Shown piece by piece: positions 56,010 to 63,617 of a DNA stretch of 64,000 nucleotides. The first letter of the stretch is position 1, and each line of letters starts with the position of its first letter. The DNA lies in NCBI RefSeq assembly GCF_014217565.1, contig NZ_CP043661.1, forward strand, positions 6,758,001 through 6,822,000. Reading direction: 5' to 3'. Made by a program: the position numbers and the translations under genes. The stretch is from Kribbella qitaiheensis (lineage in GTDB: Bacteria > Actinomycetota > Actinomycetes > Propionibacteriales > Kribbellaceae). Below the pieces are notes generated by a model. It did not search any database. It was not told where the DNA came from and saw only the letters and a program-made list of their open reading frames with translations.

Positions 56010-56985
56010 TCAGCTCGGTCGGCAGGATGACGGAATCCGCGCTGCCGTTGGCAAGCAACTCCAGCAACAAGCGCGTGGTCCCAGCTGCCTGCTCACCCAT
56101 CGGGCTGCGGACGGTGGTCAGCGGGGGAGCAGTGTAGAGCGCGGCCTCGATGTCGTCGAAGCCGACCACGGCGACGTCGTCCGGCACCCGTCGACCGGCC
56201 TCGCGCAGGGTCCGCAGCGCACCGATCGCCATCAGGTCGTTGGCCGCGAACACGGCGTCGAGCTGCGGATCGTCGTCCAGCAGTTGCCGCATCGCCTCGG
56301 CGCCGGAGATCCGGGTGAAGTCGCCGAGGGCAACGATCGACCGGCGGCCGGTGCCCTGCAACGTCTCCCTGTACGCCGTCAGGCGATCCTGCGCGGCCGT
56401 CATGTCCAACGGACCGGAGATGGTGGCGATCCGCTGCCGCCCCTGTTCCAGTAGGTGCTGCACGGCCTTCGTAGCCCCACCGATGTTGTCGTTGTCGACG
56501 TACGGCATCAATCCCGGCGAGGCCAACCGCCCGTGCGACACCACCGGCAACCCGGTACGAGCCAGTGCCGCGGGGAGCGGGTCGGCGCCGTCCATCGAAA
56601 CCAGCATCGCGCCATCGACATGTCCGGCCGCCAGGTAGTGCTCCACTCGACGGCGACTCTCGTCGGAACCGGCCAGCACGAGCGAGACCTGCTTGCCTGC
56701 CGCTTCCAGCTCGCGGGAGGCGGCCCGGACCACCATCGCGAACATCGGGTCGTCGGAGACCAGCCCGGCCGGCGGATCCGAAACGATGATCGCGATCGTG
56801 TTGGTCTTCTGGGTGACCAGGTTGCGGGCCGCGCCGTTCGGCACGTAACCGAGCTCGGTGACGGCGGCCATCACGATCTGCCGGATCTCCGGGGCGACCG
56901 TGGGCTCACCGTTGATCACCCGGGACACGCTGGACTTCGACACCCCGGCCCGGGCCGCGACGGCGTGCAGGGTCGGTCGTCGCAC
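55990..56985 (-). CDS. LacI family transcriptional regulator
   Basis: A 331-residue LacI-type repressor: RRPTLHAVAARAGVSKSSVSRVINGEPTVAPEIRQIVMAAVTELGYVPNGAARNLVTQKTNTIAIIV contains the helix-turn-helix and hinge helix, and the rest is the periplasmic-binding-protein-like sugar sensor (DAVFAANDLMAIGALRTLREAGRRVPDDVAVVGFDDIEAA). GTG 56985 is favoured over 56991 because GAGGGG is 6 bases before it. It is divergent from a secreted beta-glucanase gene. A 22-base palindrome with GGGAGCGCTCCC at its centre lies upstream, so it very likely regulates itself and the glucanase in response to an oligosaccharide. Confidence 0.92.
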   Translation of the reverse strand: MRRPTLHAVAARAGVSKSSVSRVINGEPTVAPEIRQIVMAAVTELGYVPNGAARNLVTQKTNTIAIIVSDPPAGLVSDDPMFAMVVRAASRELEAAGKQVSLVLAGSDESRRRVEHYLAAGHVDGAMLVSMDGADPLPAALARTGLPVVSHGRLASPGLMPYVDNDNIGGATKAVQHLLEQGRQRIATISGPLDMTAAQDRLTAYRETLQGTGRRSIVALGDFTRISGAEAMRQLLDDDPQLDAVFAANDLMAIGALRTLREAGRRVPDDVAVVGFDDIEAALYTAPPLTTVRSPMGEQAAGTTRLLLELLANGSADSVILPTELIIRESA

Positions 56986-57004
56986 GGGCACCCCCTCGGC
57001 CTCA

Positions 57005-57032
57005 AAACAGCAAACAGCAAACAGCAGACAGC
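57005..57032. repeat. AAACAGC heptamer repeat
   Basis: Three perfect tandem copies of AAACAGC (57005-57025) and one imperfect copy (AGACAGC, 57026-57032), between the lacI-type start and its operator. The run is A-rich in a high-GC context. Slippage would change operator spacing to the regulator's start. Confidence 0.6.
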
Positions 57033-57052
57033 TTGGGGAGCGCTCCCCAAGC
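57031..57052. promoter_or_regulatory. LacI-family operator palindrome
   Basis: A perfect 22-base palindrome centred on GGGAGCGCTCCC (GCTTGGGGAG then CGCTCCCCAAGC). The core matches the TGGGAGCGCTCCCA operator type of actinobacterial cellobiose/glucan repressors such as CebR. It lies 46 bases upstream of the LacI-type gene. Confidence 0.8.
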
Positions 57053-57134
57053 ACTGAGCATCCCGGCGGTTCCGGAACCTTGTCAAGCGCCCCGGCGGGT
57101 TACCGCGAGGTTGCGCCCGGATCACCACGAAGCC

Positions 57135-57183
57135 TTGACACCGTTCCCGGAGCACGCAAGCCTCAGACTCAGGGAACGTTCCC
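57135..57183 (+). promoter_or_regulatory. GH16 gene promoter region with second operator
   Basis: TTGACA at 57135-57140 is a consensus -35 element, though no clear -10 follows at the right distance. GGGAACGTTCCC at 57172-57183 is a 12-base palindrome of LacI-type symmetry, 33 bases before the glucanase start. Together with the palindrome at 57031 it would let one repressor bridge both divergent promoters. Confidence 0.5.
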
Positions 57184-57215
57184 CCGCCTCTTCTCCCGCC
57201 CGCCCTGGAGATGCC

Positions 57216-58952
57216 ATGAGACCGTCTTTCCGTCCCGCGCGCCTCAAAGCCGCGACCCTCCTCGCCGTCGCGATGAGTTTCGTCATCGCCCTGGTCGTCA
57301 GCCCATCGGCCGACGCCGCCGACTTCCTCCTTTCCCAAGGCAAGCCCGTCACCGCCTCCTCGGCAGAGAACATCGCGTTCCCGGCCACCTCGGCCGTCGA
57401 CGGCGATCCCGGCACCCGCTGGTCCAGCGCCTTCAGTGACCCGCAATGGATCCAGGTAGACCTCGGTCAGACCGCCACCGTCAGCCAGGTCCAGCTCAGC
57501 TGGGAGTCGGCGTACGCGATTGCCTTCCAGCTCCAGACCTCTGCCGATGGCAACAATTGGTCCTCGATCTACAGCACGACCACCAGCACTGGTGGCAACC
57601 AGACTCTCAAGGTCACCGGCTCCGGTCGCTACGTCCGCCTGCTCGGCACGCAGCGCGCTACCCAATGGGGCTACTCGCTCTGGGAGTTCAAGGTCTTCGG
57701 TACGACGAGTGGCGGCCCTGGCCCCGGCCCGGGCAGCAAGTTGCTCTCGTACAACAAGCCCGGCTTCGCATCGACGCAGCAGAGTGACGGCAACTGCTTC
57801 GAATGCACCCCCGCCAGGGCGTTCGACCTCGACCCGGCCAGCCGCTGGGCGACCGCGACGGATGTCGGCTGGGTCGACCCGGGCTGGATCTACGTCGACC
57901 TCGGCGCGACCGCCCAGATCGACAAGGTGATCCTGCAATGGGATCCGGCGTCGGCGAAGTCGTACCAGCTCCAGGTCTCCAACGACGCGAACAACTGGAC
58001 CGCGATCTACACGAGCACGACCGGACCCGGTTTCAAGGAGACGCTGAACATCACCGGCTCCGGCCGCTACGTCCGGATGTACGGCACGCAGCGCAATACG
58101 CCGTACGGGTACTCGCTGTGGGAGTTCCAGGTCTACGGCACCGGCGGCGCGCCGACCACACCGCCGACCCCGCCCGCCGACCCGGCGAACCCGCCGCAGC
58201 TGATCTGGTCGGACGAGTTCAACACGACGGCCGGCACGAAGCCCGACGCGAACAAGTGGCGTGCGGATCCGGGCACCGGCCAGAACGGCGAACTGCAGGT
58301 CTACACGGACAACAACAACATCCAGACCGACGGCCAGGGCAACCTGGTGCTCGAAGCGCGTCGTGAGGTGACGCCTGGCGCCGGCTGCCCGATCGACCCG
58401 GTCAGCGGTAGCGGGACGTGCCAGTACACGTCGGCCCGGATCAACACCGGTACGAAGTTCAGTACGACCTACGGCAAGATCGAGGCCCGGATCAAGGTGC
58501 CCAAGGGCAACGGCTTCTGGCCCGCGTTCTGGATGATGGGCTCGGACTTCCTGACCGGTCGCCCGTGGCCGTACAACGGCGAGATCGACATCATGGAGAT
58601 CCTCGGTCGCGAGACCACCAAGGGCTACTCCACGCTGCACGCTCCGGCGTACAACGGTGCCGGCGGGTACGGCGGTAGCTACGGCCTGCCTGGCGGTGCG
58701 GATTTCGCGAACGATTTCCACACCTGGACGATGCTCTGGAACTCCACCGGCATCACCTACCAGGTCGACGGCACCACCGTCTTCACCGTCGACAAGGCCC
58801 AGCTCGAGGCGACGCGCGGTCCGTGGATCTACGACCACCCGTTCTACCTGATCCTCAACCTGGCCGTCGGTGGCGACTTCCCCGGCCCGCCGAACTCGGC
58901 GACGCCGTTCCCGTCCCGGATGCTCGTCGACTACGTGAGGGTCTACCGATGA
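57216..58952 (+). CDS. secreted GH16 beta-glucanase with two discoidin (CBM32-like) domains
   Basis: A 578-residue extracellular enzyme. A signal peptide (RPARLKAATLLAVAMSFVIALVVSPSADA, cut about residue 34) is followed by two F5/8 type C discoidin domains (about 36-175 and 182-315; DGDPGTRWSSAFSDPQWIQVDLG and DLDPASRWATATDVGWVDPGWIYVDLG) linked by Gly-Pro and Pro-Thr spacers, then a GH16 catalytic domain (about 330-578) with the active-site motif NGEIDIMEILG holding nucleophile and acid/base glutamates and FWPAFWMMGSDF before it. It likely cuts beta-1,3- or mixed-linked glucans such as laminarin. Regulated by the divergent LacI protein. The next gene overlaps by ATGA. Confidence 0.92.
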   Translation: MRPSFRPARLKAATLLAVAMSFVIALVVSPSADAADFLLSQGKPVTASSAENIAFPATSAVDGDPGTRWSSAFSDPQWIQVDLGQTATVSQVQLSWESAYAIAFQLQTSADGNNWSSIYSTTTSTGGNQTLKVTGSGRYVRLLGTQRATQWGYSLWEFKVFGTTSGGPGPGPGSKLLSYNKPGFASTQQSDGNCFECTPARAFDLDPASRWATATDVGWVDPGWIYVDLGATAQIDKVILQWDPASAKSYQLQVSNDANNWTAIYTSTTGPGFKETLNITGSGRYVRMYGTQRNTPYGYSLWEFQVYGTGGAPTTPPTPPADPANPPQLIWSDEFNTTAGTKPDANKWRADPGTGQNGELQVYTDNNNIQTDGQGNLVLEARREVTPGAGCPIDPVSGSGTCQYTSARINTGTKFSTTYGKIEARIKVPKGNGFWPAFWMMGSDFLTGRPWPYNGEIDIMEILGRETTKGYSTLHAPAYNGAGGYGGSYGLPGGADFANDFHTWTMLWNSTGITYQVDGTTVFTVDKAQLEATRGPWIYDHPFYLILNLAVGGDFPGPPNSATPFPSRMLVDYVRVYR

Positions 58953-60208
58953 AGGGCTCCGTACTCCGGTTCGGCACCTTGCTCACCGCTGTGCTCGCGT
59001 TGTTCGGTGCCTATCTGGTCAGTACCAGCCAGGACGCGCAAGCAGCTGAAACACTGCTGTCCCAGGGCCGTCCCACCCTCGCCTCGTCGGTGGAGAGCGC
59101 TGCCTTCCCGGCCGCCGCGGCAGTCGATGGCGACAACGGCACCCGCTGGGCCAGCAGCTTCGCGGACAACCAATGGCTCCGGATCGACCTGGGCTCGGTC
59201 CAGCCGATCAGCCGGGTGCTGCTGCGCTGGGAGGCGGCGTACGCACGCGGCTTCCAGATCCAGACCTCCAACACCGGCAACGAGTGGGTGGACGTCTACT
59301 CCACCACGACCGGCACCGGGGGAGAGCAGAATCTCGTTGTCAACGGCAACGGCCGGTACGTCCGCGTACTGGTCACCCAGCGCGCCACCCAGTGGGGCGC
59401 CTCACTGTTCGAGTTCCAGGTCTTCGCCGGTACGCCGGGAGGCGGCCCGATCGTCCGGGTCGCCGAGTTCCTCGCCGACTGCGCGTTCACCCACGGGCTG
59501 CCGGACGACCCGATCGTGTTCCCGAACCTGCCGGGCGCCTCGCACATGCACAGCTTCTTCGGTGCGACCGTGACGAACGCGAACACCACCGTGCAGGACC
59601 TGGCCAATTCGCCGACGACCTGCAACCCGGCGGAGGACAAGTCGTCGTACTGGGTGCCGACGCTGTACGTGAACAACCAGCCGGTCGAGCCGACCGGGAC
59701 CACCTTCTACTACCTCGGTGAGGGTGTCCGGGACGACGTGATCGCGCGGACCCAGCCGCTGCCGTTCGGGCTGCGGATCGTGGCCGGCAACGCGAAGGCG
59801 ACCGGACCGACCGACAACACCATCTCCCGCTGGTCCTGCCTGCACGCCGGTGACGCCGGTGCCGGGCACGACTTCATCAACTGCCCGGCCGGCAGCATGC
59901 TCGAGTCCTACCTGGACTTCCCGCAGTGCTGGAACGGGCGCGACCTGGACTCGCCGGATCACAAGAGCCACATGGCCTACCCGGTCAACGGCGACTGCCC
60001 GGCAAGTCACCCGGTACCGGTGCCGAAGCTGCGCCAGGTACTGCGCTATCCGGTGAACGGCCCGACGGCCGGCTTCCGGCTGGCATCGGGTGGTGGCTTC
60101 ACCATGCACGGCGACTTCTTCAACGCCTGGCCAGTGGCCGAGATGGAACGCCGCGTCAACGACTGCATCCGCCCGATCATCAAGTGCGGGGCCGACGGTC
60201 ATCCGTAG
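58949..60208 (+). CDS. secreted discoidin-domain protein with DUF1996
   Basis: A 419-residue secreted protein. A signal peptide (LRFGTLLTAVLALFGAYLVSTSQDAQA) is followed by an F5/8 type C domain (DGDNGTRWASSFADNQWLRIDLG) close in sequence to the first domain of the neighbouring glucanase, then a DUF1996 domain (DPIVFPNLPGASHMHSFFGATVTNANTTVQDL, SSYWVPTLYVN, SYLDFPQCWNGRDLDSPDHKSHMAYPVNGDCP). DUF1996 is common in fungi and actinobacteria and its role is unknown, though the His-rich motifs suggest a metal. Being co-translated with the glucanase, it probably acts on the same polysaccharide. Confidence 0.88.
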   Translation: MKGSVLRFGTLLTAVLALFGAYLVSTSQDAQAAETLLSQGRPTLASSVESAAFPAAAAVDGDNGTRWASSFADNQWLRIDLGSVQPISRVLLRWEAAYARGFQIQTSNTGNEWVDVYSTTTGTGGEQNLVVNGNGRYVRVLVTQRATQWGASLFEFQVFAGTPGGGPIVRVAEFLADCAFTHGLPDDPIVFPNLPGASHMHSFFGATVTNANTTVQDLANSPTTCNPAEDKSSYWVPTLYVNNQPVEPTGTTFYYLGEGVRDDVIARTQPLPFGLRIVAGNAKATGPTDNTISRWSCLHAGDAGAGHDFINCPAGSMLESYLDFPQCWNGRDLDSPDHKSHMAYPVNGDCPASHPVPVPKLRQVLRYPVNGPTAGFRLASGGGFTMHGDFFNAWPVAEMERRVNDCIRPIIKCGADGHP

Positions 60209-60221
60209 GCACACCTAGACT

Positions 60222-60254
60222 GCCGGGTGGGTCCCGTCCCAGGACCCGCCCGGC
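60222..60254 (+). terminator. stem-loop after DUF1996 gene
   Basis: GCCGGGTGGGTCC (60222-60234) pairs with GGACCCGCCCGGC (60242-60254) with one G-T wobble and a 7-base loop. It follows the stop by 14 bases. No T-tract follows, as is common for actinobacterial terminators. Confidence 0.7.
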
Positions 60255-60285
60255 TCCCTCTCTTGTACTGAAGGAGTTTCTGCCG

Positions 60286-60846
60286 ATGAAAGCCCTCGCG
60301 GTGGTCGCCCTGCTGCTCCTGGGTCTGGTCAGTGGCTGTGCTGGATCATCGGCCGCTTCCTCACCACCTCCGCCGGTCAACACCGTCGTCGAGACCGACC
60401 CGGCCTTCAACCCGACCGACCTGGCCTGGATCGAGCTGATGGTCCCGATGGACGAGCAACTCCTCCGTGTCCTGGCGCTGGCGGAGAAGCAGGCCGTGAG
60501 CCCCGCAGTACGGACGTTTGCCGCGTCCATCGCCACTGGGCATCAGGCCGAACTCACCCAGCTGATCGCGCTCCGCACCCGGTCCAAGGCGCCGACCGCC
60601 AACCAGCATGAGGGTCACGACATGCCCGGCATGATGACCGAGCCGGAAGTCGTTGCTCTCAGCAACACTGCGGGATCCGCCTTCGATCCGCTCTTCGAGA
60701 AGAACCTCGAGGAGCACCTCGAACAGTCGATCATCGTTGCCCGGAGCATCCGTACCGCGGGCCAGGAACCCGCCGTCAAGAAGCTGGCCGCGTCGATCGA
60801 GCACTCCCGAGCCGACCAGCTGAAGCAACTCACCGCACTGAGCTAG
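60286..60846 (+). CDS. DUF305 lipoprotein
   Basis: A 186-residue lipoprotein of the DUF305 family (ferritin-like helical bundle). The lipobox is LLGLVSGC, and the mature domain has DLAWIELMVPMDEQLLRVLALAEKQAVSPAVRTFAASIATGHQAELTQLIALRTRSK, a methionine/histidine patch EGHDMPGMMTEPE and FEKNLEEHLEQSIIVARSIRTAGQEPAVKKLAASIEHSRADQLKQL. The His-Met patch suggests copper or another metal, inferred from composition. AAGGAG precedes the ATG. Probably transcribed on its own after the hairpin. Confidence 0.85.
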   Translation: MKALAVVALLLLGLVSGCAGSSAASSPPPPVNTVVETDPAFNPTDLAWIELMVPMDEQLLRVLALAEKQAVSPAVRTFAASIATGHQAELTQLIALRTRSKAPTANQHEGHDMPGMMTEPEVVALSNTAGSAFDPLFEKNLEEHLEQSIIVARSIRTAGQEPAVKKLAASIEHSRADQLKQLTALS

Positions 60847-60906
60847 CGTCGAGACAATGAAGGGCCGAGAACCAGGACGGCTCGCGGCTGGCAGCCAGGC
60901 CTCCCC

Positions 60907-62158
60907 TCAACCGCCTCGCGGACGGAACGGTGCAGGACTGGTCACGACCAGGTCGGCGTAGTCCGGAAGGCTCAATGAGCCAAGGGCTTTGCCGACTCCG
61001 TTGGAGGACCAGACTCGCCGCTGGAGCCAAGCCGGCAGGTGGGGGAGGATGGCGAAGCCGATGGGGACAGCGCGGACCGCGAAAGCGTTGCCGGGGATGA
61101 TCGTCTTCATCACGGTCGGGCCGATTGCCCGGCTCCGGTCGACGAGTTGACGGATCTTCTGCTCGTAGTTGCGTAGGCCCGAGGGAAGATCGCTTCGGGC
61201 TGCGGCCAGTTCACCTGCGAGGACGTACGCCGTGATCGCGGCGAGGCTGGTGCCACCACCGACTGCCGGGCCGGGGCAGTAGCCCGCGTCCCCGACCAGG
61301 CCGATCCGGCCGCGTTGCCAACTGTCCAAGGTGATCTGGGTGATCGAGTCGAAGTAGAAGTCGTCGGCCGCGTCCAGGTGCTTCAGCAGGCGCGGCACCT
61401 CCCAGCCGTAGTCCGCGAACTCGTCGGCGATGATCCGCTTCTGCTGCTCGGTGTCGCGATAGTCGTACTGCAACTCCTCGGCCCGGCGGAACAGGAAGCA
61501 CGCCCGTGCCTGACCGGTCTGACGTACGCCGTACGTGCTGGCGCTCCGGCCGACCTTCAGGTGCAGCAGCATCCGGTTGCGCAGCAGAAGCTCGTCAGGC
61601 ATCGAATAGACCGCGAGATACCCGCCGAGTGGCCGGCGCATCGACTCCTCGGGCCCGAATGCGAGCCGCCGGACCATCGAGTGCATCCCGTCCGCACCGA
61701 TGACGAGATCGAACCGCCGCGGTTCGCCGTGCTCGAAGGTGACGTTCACGCCGTCACCGTCGTCGTCCAGGGTGGCGATCGAGTCGCCGAAGACGTACTC
61801 GACCCCCTCGCGGGTGGCGTCGTACAGGAGTTGGGTGAGTTCGCCGCGGAGGATCTCGACGTGTTGGCTCGAGATGCCCGCGGTGAGCTTGTCCAGGTCG
61901 ACCGAGATCGGTCGCTTGCCGTCGCGGTACAGGATCAGCTGCGATGTTCGGGTCCGGGCTTCGTGGACGGCCTCGCCGAGACCCATCCGCTCGGCCACCT
62001 CGACGCCGGCCCCCGAACAGGTCGACCGCGTGCCCGCCGAGGCCGTGCCGCAGCTCGGGGGTGCGCTCGACGATCGTCACCTCGAACCCGTACCGCTCGA
62101 GCCAGTAGGCCAGCACCGGGCCGGCCACGCTCGCGCCGGAGATCAACACCTTCCGCAT
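60907..62158 (-). CDS. FAD-dependent monooxygenase, one +1 frameshift
   Basis: A flavoprotein hydroxylase of about 416 residues (PHBH type). The N-terminal ADP-binding motif KVLISGASVAGPVLAYWLERYGFEVTIVERTPELRHGLGGHAVDLFG is in one frame, the rest (VAERMGLGEAVHEARTRTSQLILYRDG, VIGADGMHSMVRRLAFG, GRIGLVGDAGYCPGPAVGGGTSLAAITAYVLAGEL) in another. The switch lies at a GGGGGCC run (minus strand, 62014-62008); removing one G gives DLFGAGVEVAERMGLG. The flavin and NADPH motifs DG and GDA are intact. GAGGAGG precedes ATG 62158. Divergent from a TetR gene that presumably represses it; the aromatic or polyketide substrate is unknown. Confidence 0.87.
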
Positions 62159-62180
62159 GACATACCTCCTCGAGAAGATC

Positions 62181-62246
62181 GTTTACTTAACGGAAGGTAA
62201 GTCAACGATCGAGGCCGTGTCAATGGTTTACTTAACGGTCGGTCAG
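62181..62246. promoter_or_regulatory. TetR-type direct-repeat operators
   Basis: Two copies of GTTTACTTAACGG (62181-62193 and 62226-62238) are each followed by NNGGTNAG, giving near-identical 21-base sites 45 bases apart. They lie one beside each divergent start, the second also within CTTA-N8-like dyads. They are very likely binding sites for the TetR protein encoded at 62261. Confidence 0.75.
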
Positions 62247-62260
62247 CTAAACTCCCGGAC

Positions 62261-62800
62261 ATGCCGAGAGCGCGCAGCGGGGACACCAAGGCGAGGATCC
62301 AGGCGGCCGCGCTGGAGCTGTTCGCGGCCAAGGGGACGCAGCAGACCAGCCTGCGCGACATCGCCGACCGCCTCGGCGTCACCAAACCCGCGCTCTACTA
62401 CCACTTCGCCTCGCGCGACGAGCTGATCCGCAGCCTGGTCCAGCCGATGAAGGAAGCCTTCGACACGTACGTCGACGCGCAGGAAGCGGCCGCTCCCGTC
62501 GAGCCGCGCGAGCTGCTGTCGTCGTACTTCGATCTGGCCTATGAGCACCGGCAGCTGATCCAGCTCGCGATCAACGATCTGAACGTGCTGCAGGAAGCGG
62601 GCTTGGCGGCACTCTTCGTGGAGTGGCGGCAGCGGCTCATCGCCTTGCTGATCGGCGCCGACCCGTCACTCGGTCAGCAGGTCCGCGGCATGGTCGCCTT
62701 CGGTGGGCTGTCGGACTGCGCGGTCATGTTCGACCACGTCGACCGCGACGAGCTCCGCCAAGCAGCGGTTGACGCGGCGTACGACACCGTCCGCCCGTAG
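62261..62800 (+). CDS. TetR/AcrR family transcriptional regulator
   Basis: A 179-residue TetR repressor with the helix-turn-helix TKARIQAAALELFAAKGTQQTSLRDIADRLGVTKPALYYHFASRDELIRSLVQPMKEAFDTYV and a helical ligand domain (ELLSSYFDLAYEHRQLIQLAINDLNVLQEAGLAALFVEWRQRLIALL). Divergent from the FAD monooxygenase across a 102-base gap with two repeated operator sites. It should control both genes in response to a small molecule that the monooxygenase may modify. Confidence 0.92.
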   Translation: MPRARSGDTKARIQAAALELFAAKGTQQTSLRDIADRLGVTKPALYYHFASRDELIRSLVQPMKEAFDTYVDAQEAAAPVEPRELLSSYFDLAYEHRQLIQLAINDLNVLQEAGLAALFVEWRQRLIALLIGADPSLGQQVRGMVAFGGLSDCAVMFDHVDRDELRQAAVDAAYDTVRP

Positions 62801-62806
62801 TACAGG

Positions 62807-63115
62807 TCAGCTGTCGGCGATGCGCTTGACGGCGAACAGGATGATCACCAGGACCGAGAAGACCCGGATCGCCTTCTGGCCGGTGGTGACGACAGGCCAG
62901 GAGAGAAAGCCCAGCCAGCACAGCAGCAGCGCCAGCAGCAGAAGCGCGGGGACTCCGACTGTTACCGGGGCGAACACCCCGATCAGCGCGAGCACCAGCG
63001 TGATGCCGGGCAGGGTGAGCTTCGGCATCCCGTGCAGCCTGGCCACGATGGGGTAACTCGCCTTGGTGATCCGCGCCCGGAGCGGACTGACCGGCTGGCT
63101 GCTGGGGGAACTCAT
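62807..63115 (-). CDS. small membrane protein (two helices)
   Basis: A 102-residue protein with a basic/polar N-terminus (SSPSSQPVSPLRARITKASYPIVARLHGMPK) and three hydrophobic stretches (LPGITLVLALIGVFA; GVPALLLLALLLCWLGFLSW; IRVFSVLVIILFAVKRI). I do not recognise a function; similar short membrane proteins lie near glyS in actinobacteria. ATG 63115 was chosen because codons upstream are not conserved-looking and contain a palindrome. Confidence 0.65.
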   Translation of the reverse strand: MSSPSSQPVSPLRARITKASYPIVARLHGMPKLTLPGITLVLALIGVFAPVTVGVPALLLLALLLCWLGFLSWPVVTTGQKAIRVFSVLVIILFAVKRIADS

Positions 63116-63129
63116 GCCCCCATTGTTCC

Positions 63130-63177
63130 TTGCGTCCGAAGAGGTGAGGGTCCTGACCCTCACCTCTTCGGACGCAA
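63130..63177. promoter_or_regulatory. 48-base near-perfect palindrome
   Basis: Left arm 63130-63152 (TTGCGTCCGAAGAGG then TGAGGGTC) and right arm 63155-63177 are perfect 23-base complements with only CT between. It sits between divergent genes, so it is not a 3' terminator for either. It could be an operator, a cruciform-forming element or an RNA hairpin in a leader. Confidence 0.7.
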
Positions 63178-63248
63178 AGGCTGCGCAAGGGGTGGAAAAG
63201 GGGAGGTGAGGTAGGGATGGCGGAGAGTGACGCCGTACGCTTGCGCGG

Positions 63249-63545
63249 GTGTTCGTGGTGATCAGGTTCCGGGTGGAGGAGTCGGCCCAGCCGGAGTTCG
63301 TCGGCCGGCTGGAGACCGCTGTCGAGGTGCTGTCGCGGCAGAAGGGCTTCCTGGCCGCCCGGACCGGACGGAACGCCGACGATCCCGAGTTGCTCGCCCT
63401 GAGTATGGAGTGGGTGAACATCGGCAGCTACCGGCGCGCGCTCTCGCCGTACGAGGTGAAGCTGGCGGCCGTGCCGCTGCTCTCGCAGGCGATCGACGAG
63501 CCGTCCGCGTACGACGATCTGGACGAGTTCGCGCCGCACCGCTGA
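63249..63545 (+). CDS. antibiotic biosynthesis monooxygenase (ABM) domain protein
   Basis: A 98-residue ABM-fold protein starting at GTG 63249: FVVIRFRVEESAQPEFVGRLETAVEVLSRQKGFLAARTGRNADDPELLALSMEWVNIGSYRRALSPYEVKLAAVPLLS. The ferredoxin-like fold of this family is found in heme-degrading or quinone-forming monooxygenases and in non-enzymatic relatives; catalytic residues cannot be assigned. It lies 72 bases before glyS. Confidence 0.82.
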   Translation: MFVVIRFRVEESAQPEFVGRLETAVEVLSRQKGFLAARTGRNADDPELLALSMEWVNIGSYRRALSPYEVKLAAVPLLSQAIDEPSAYDDLDEFAPHR

Positions 63546-63617
63546 ACCGATAACCTGGGCTGGTGCTTTAGCTGGCTAGCCTTGACCCTTCTCGTATCAC
63601 CAATCTGGAGTCGAAAA

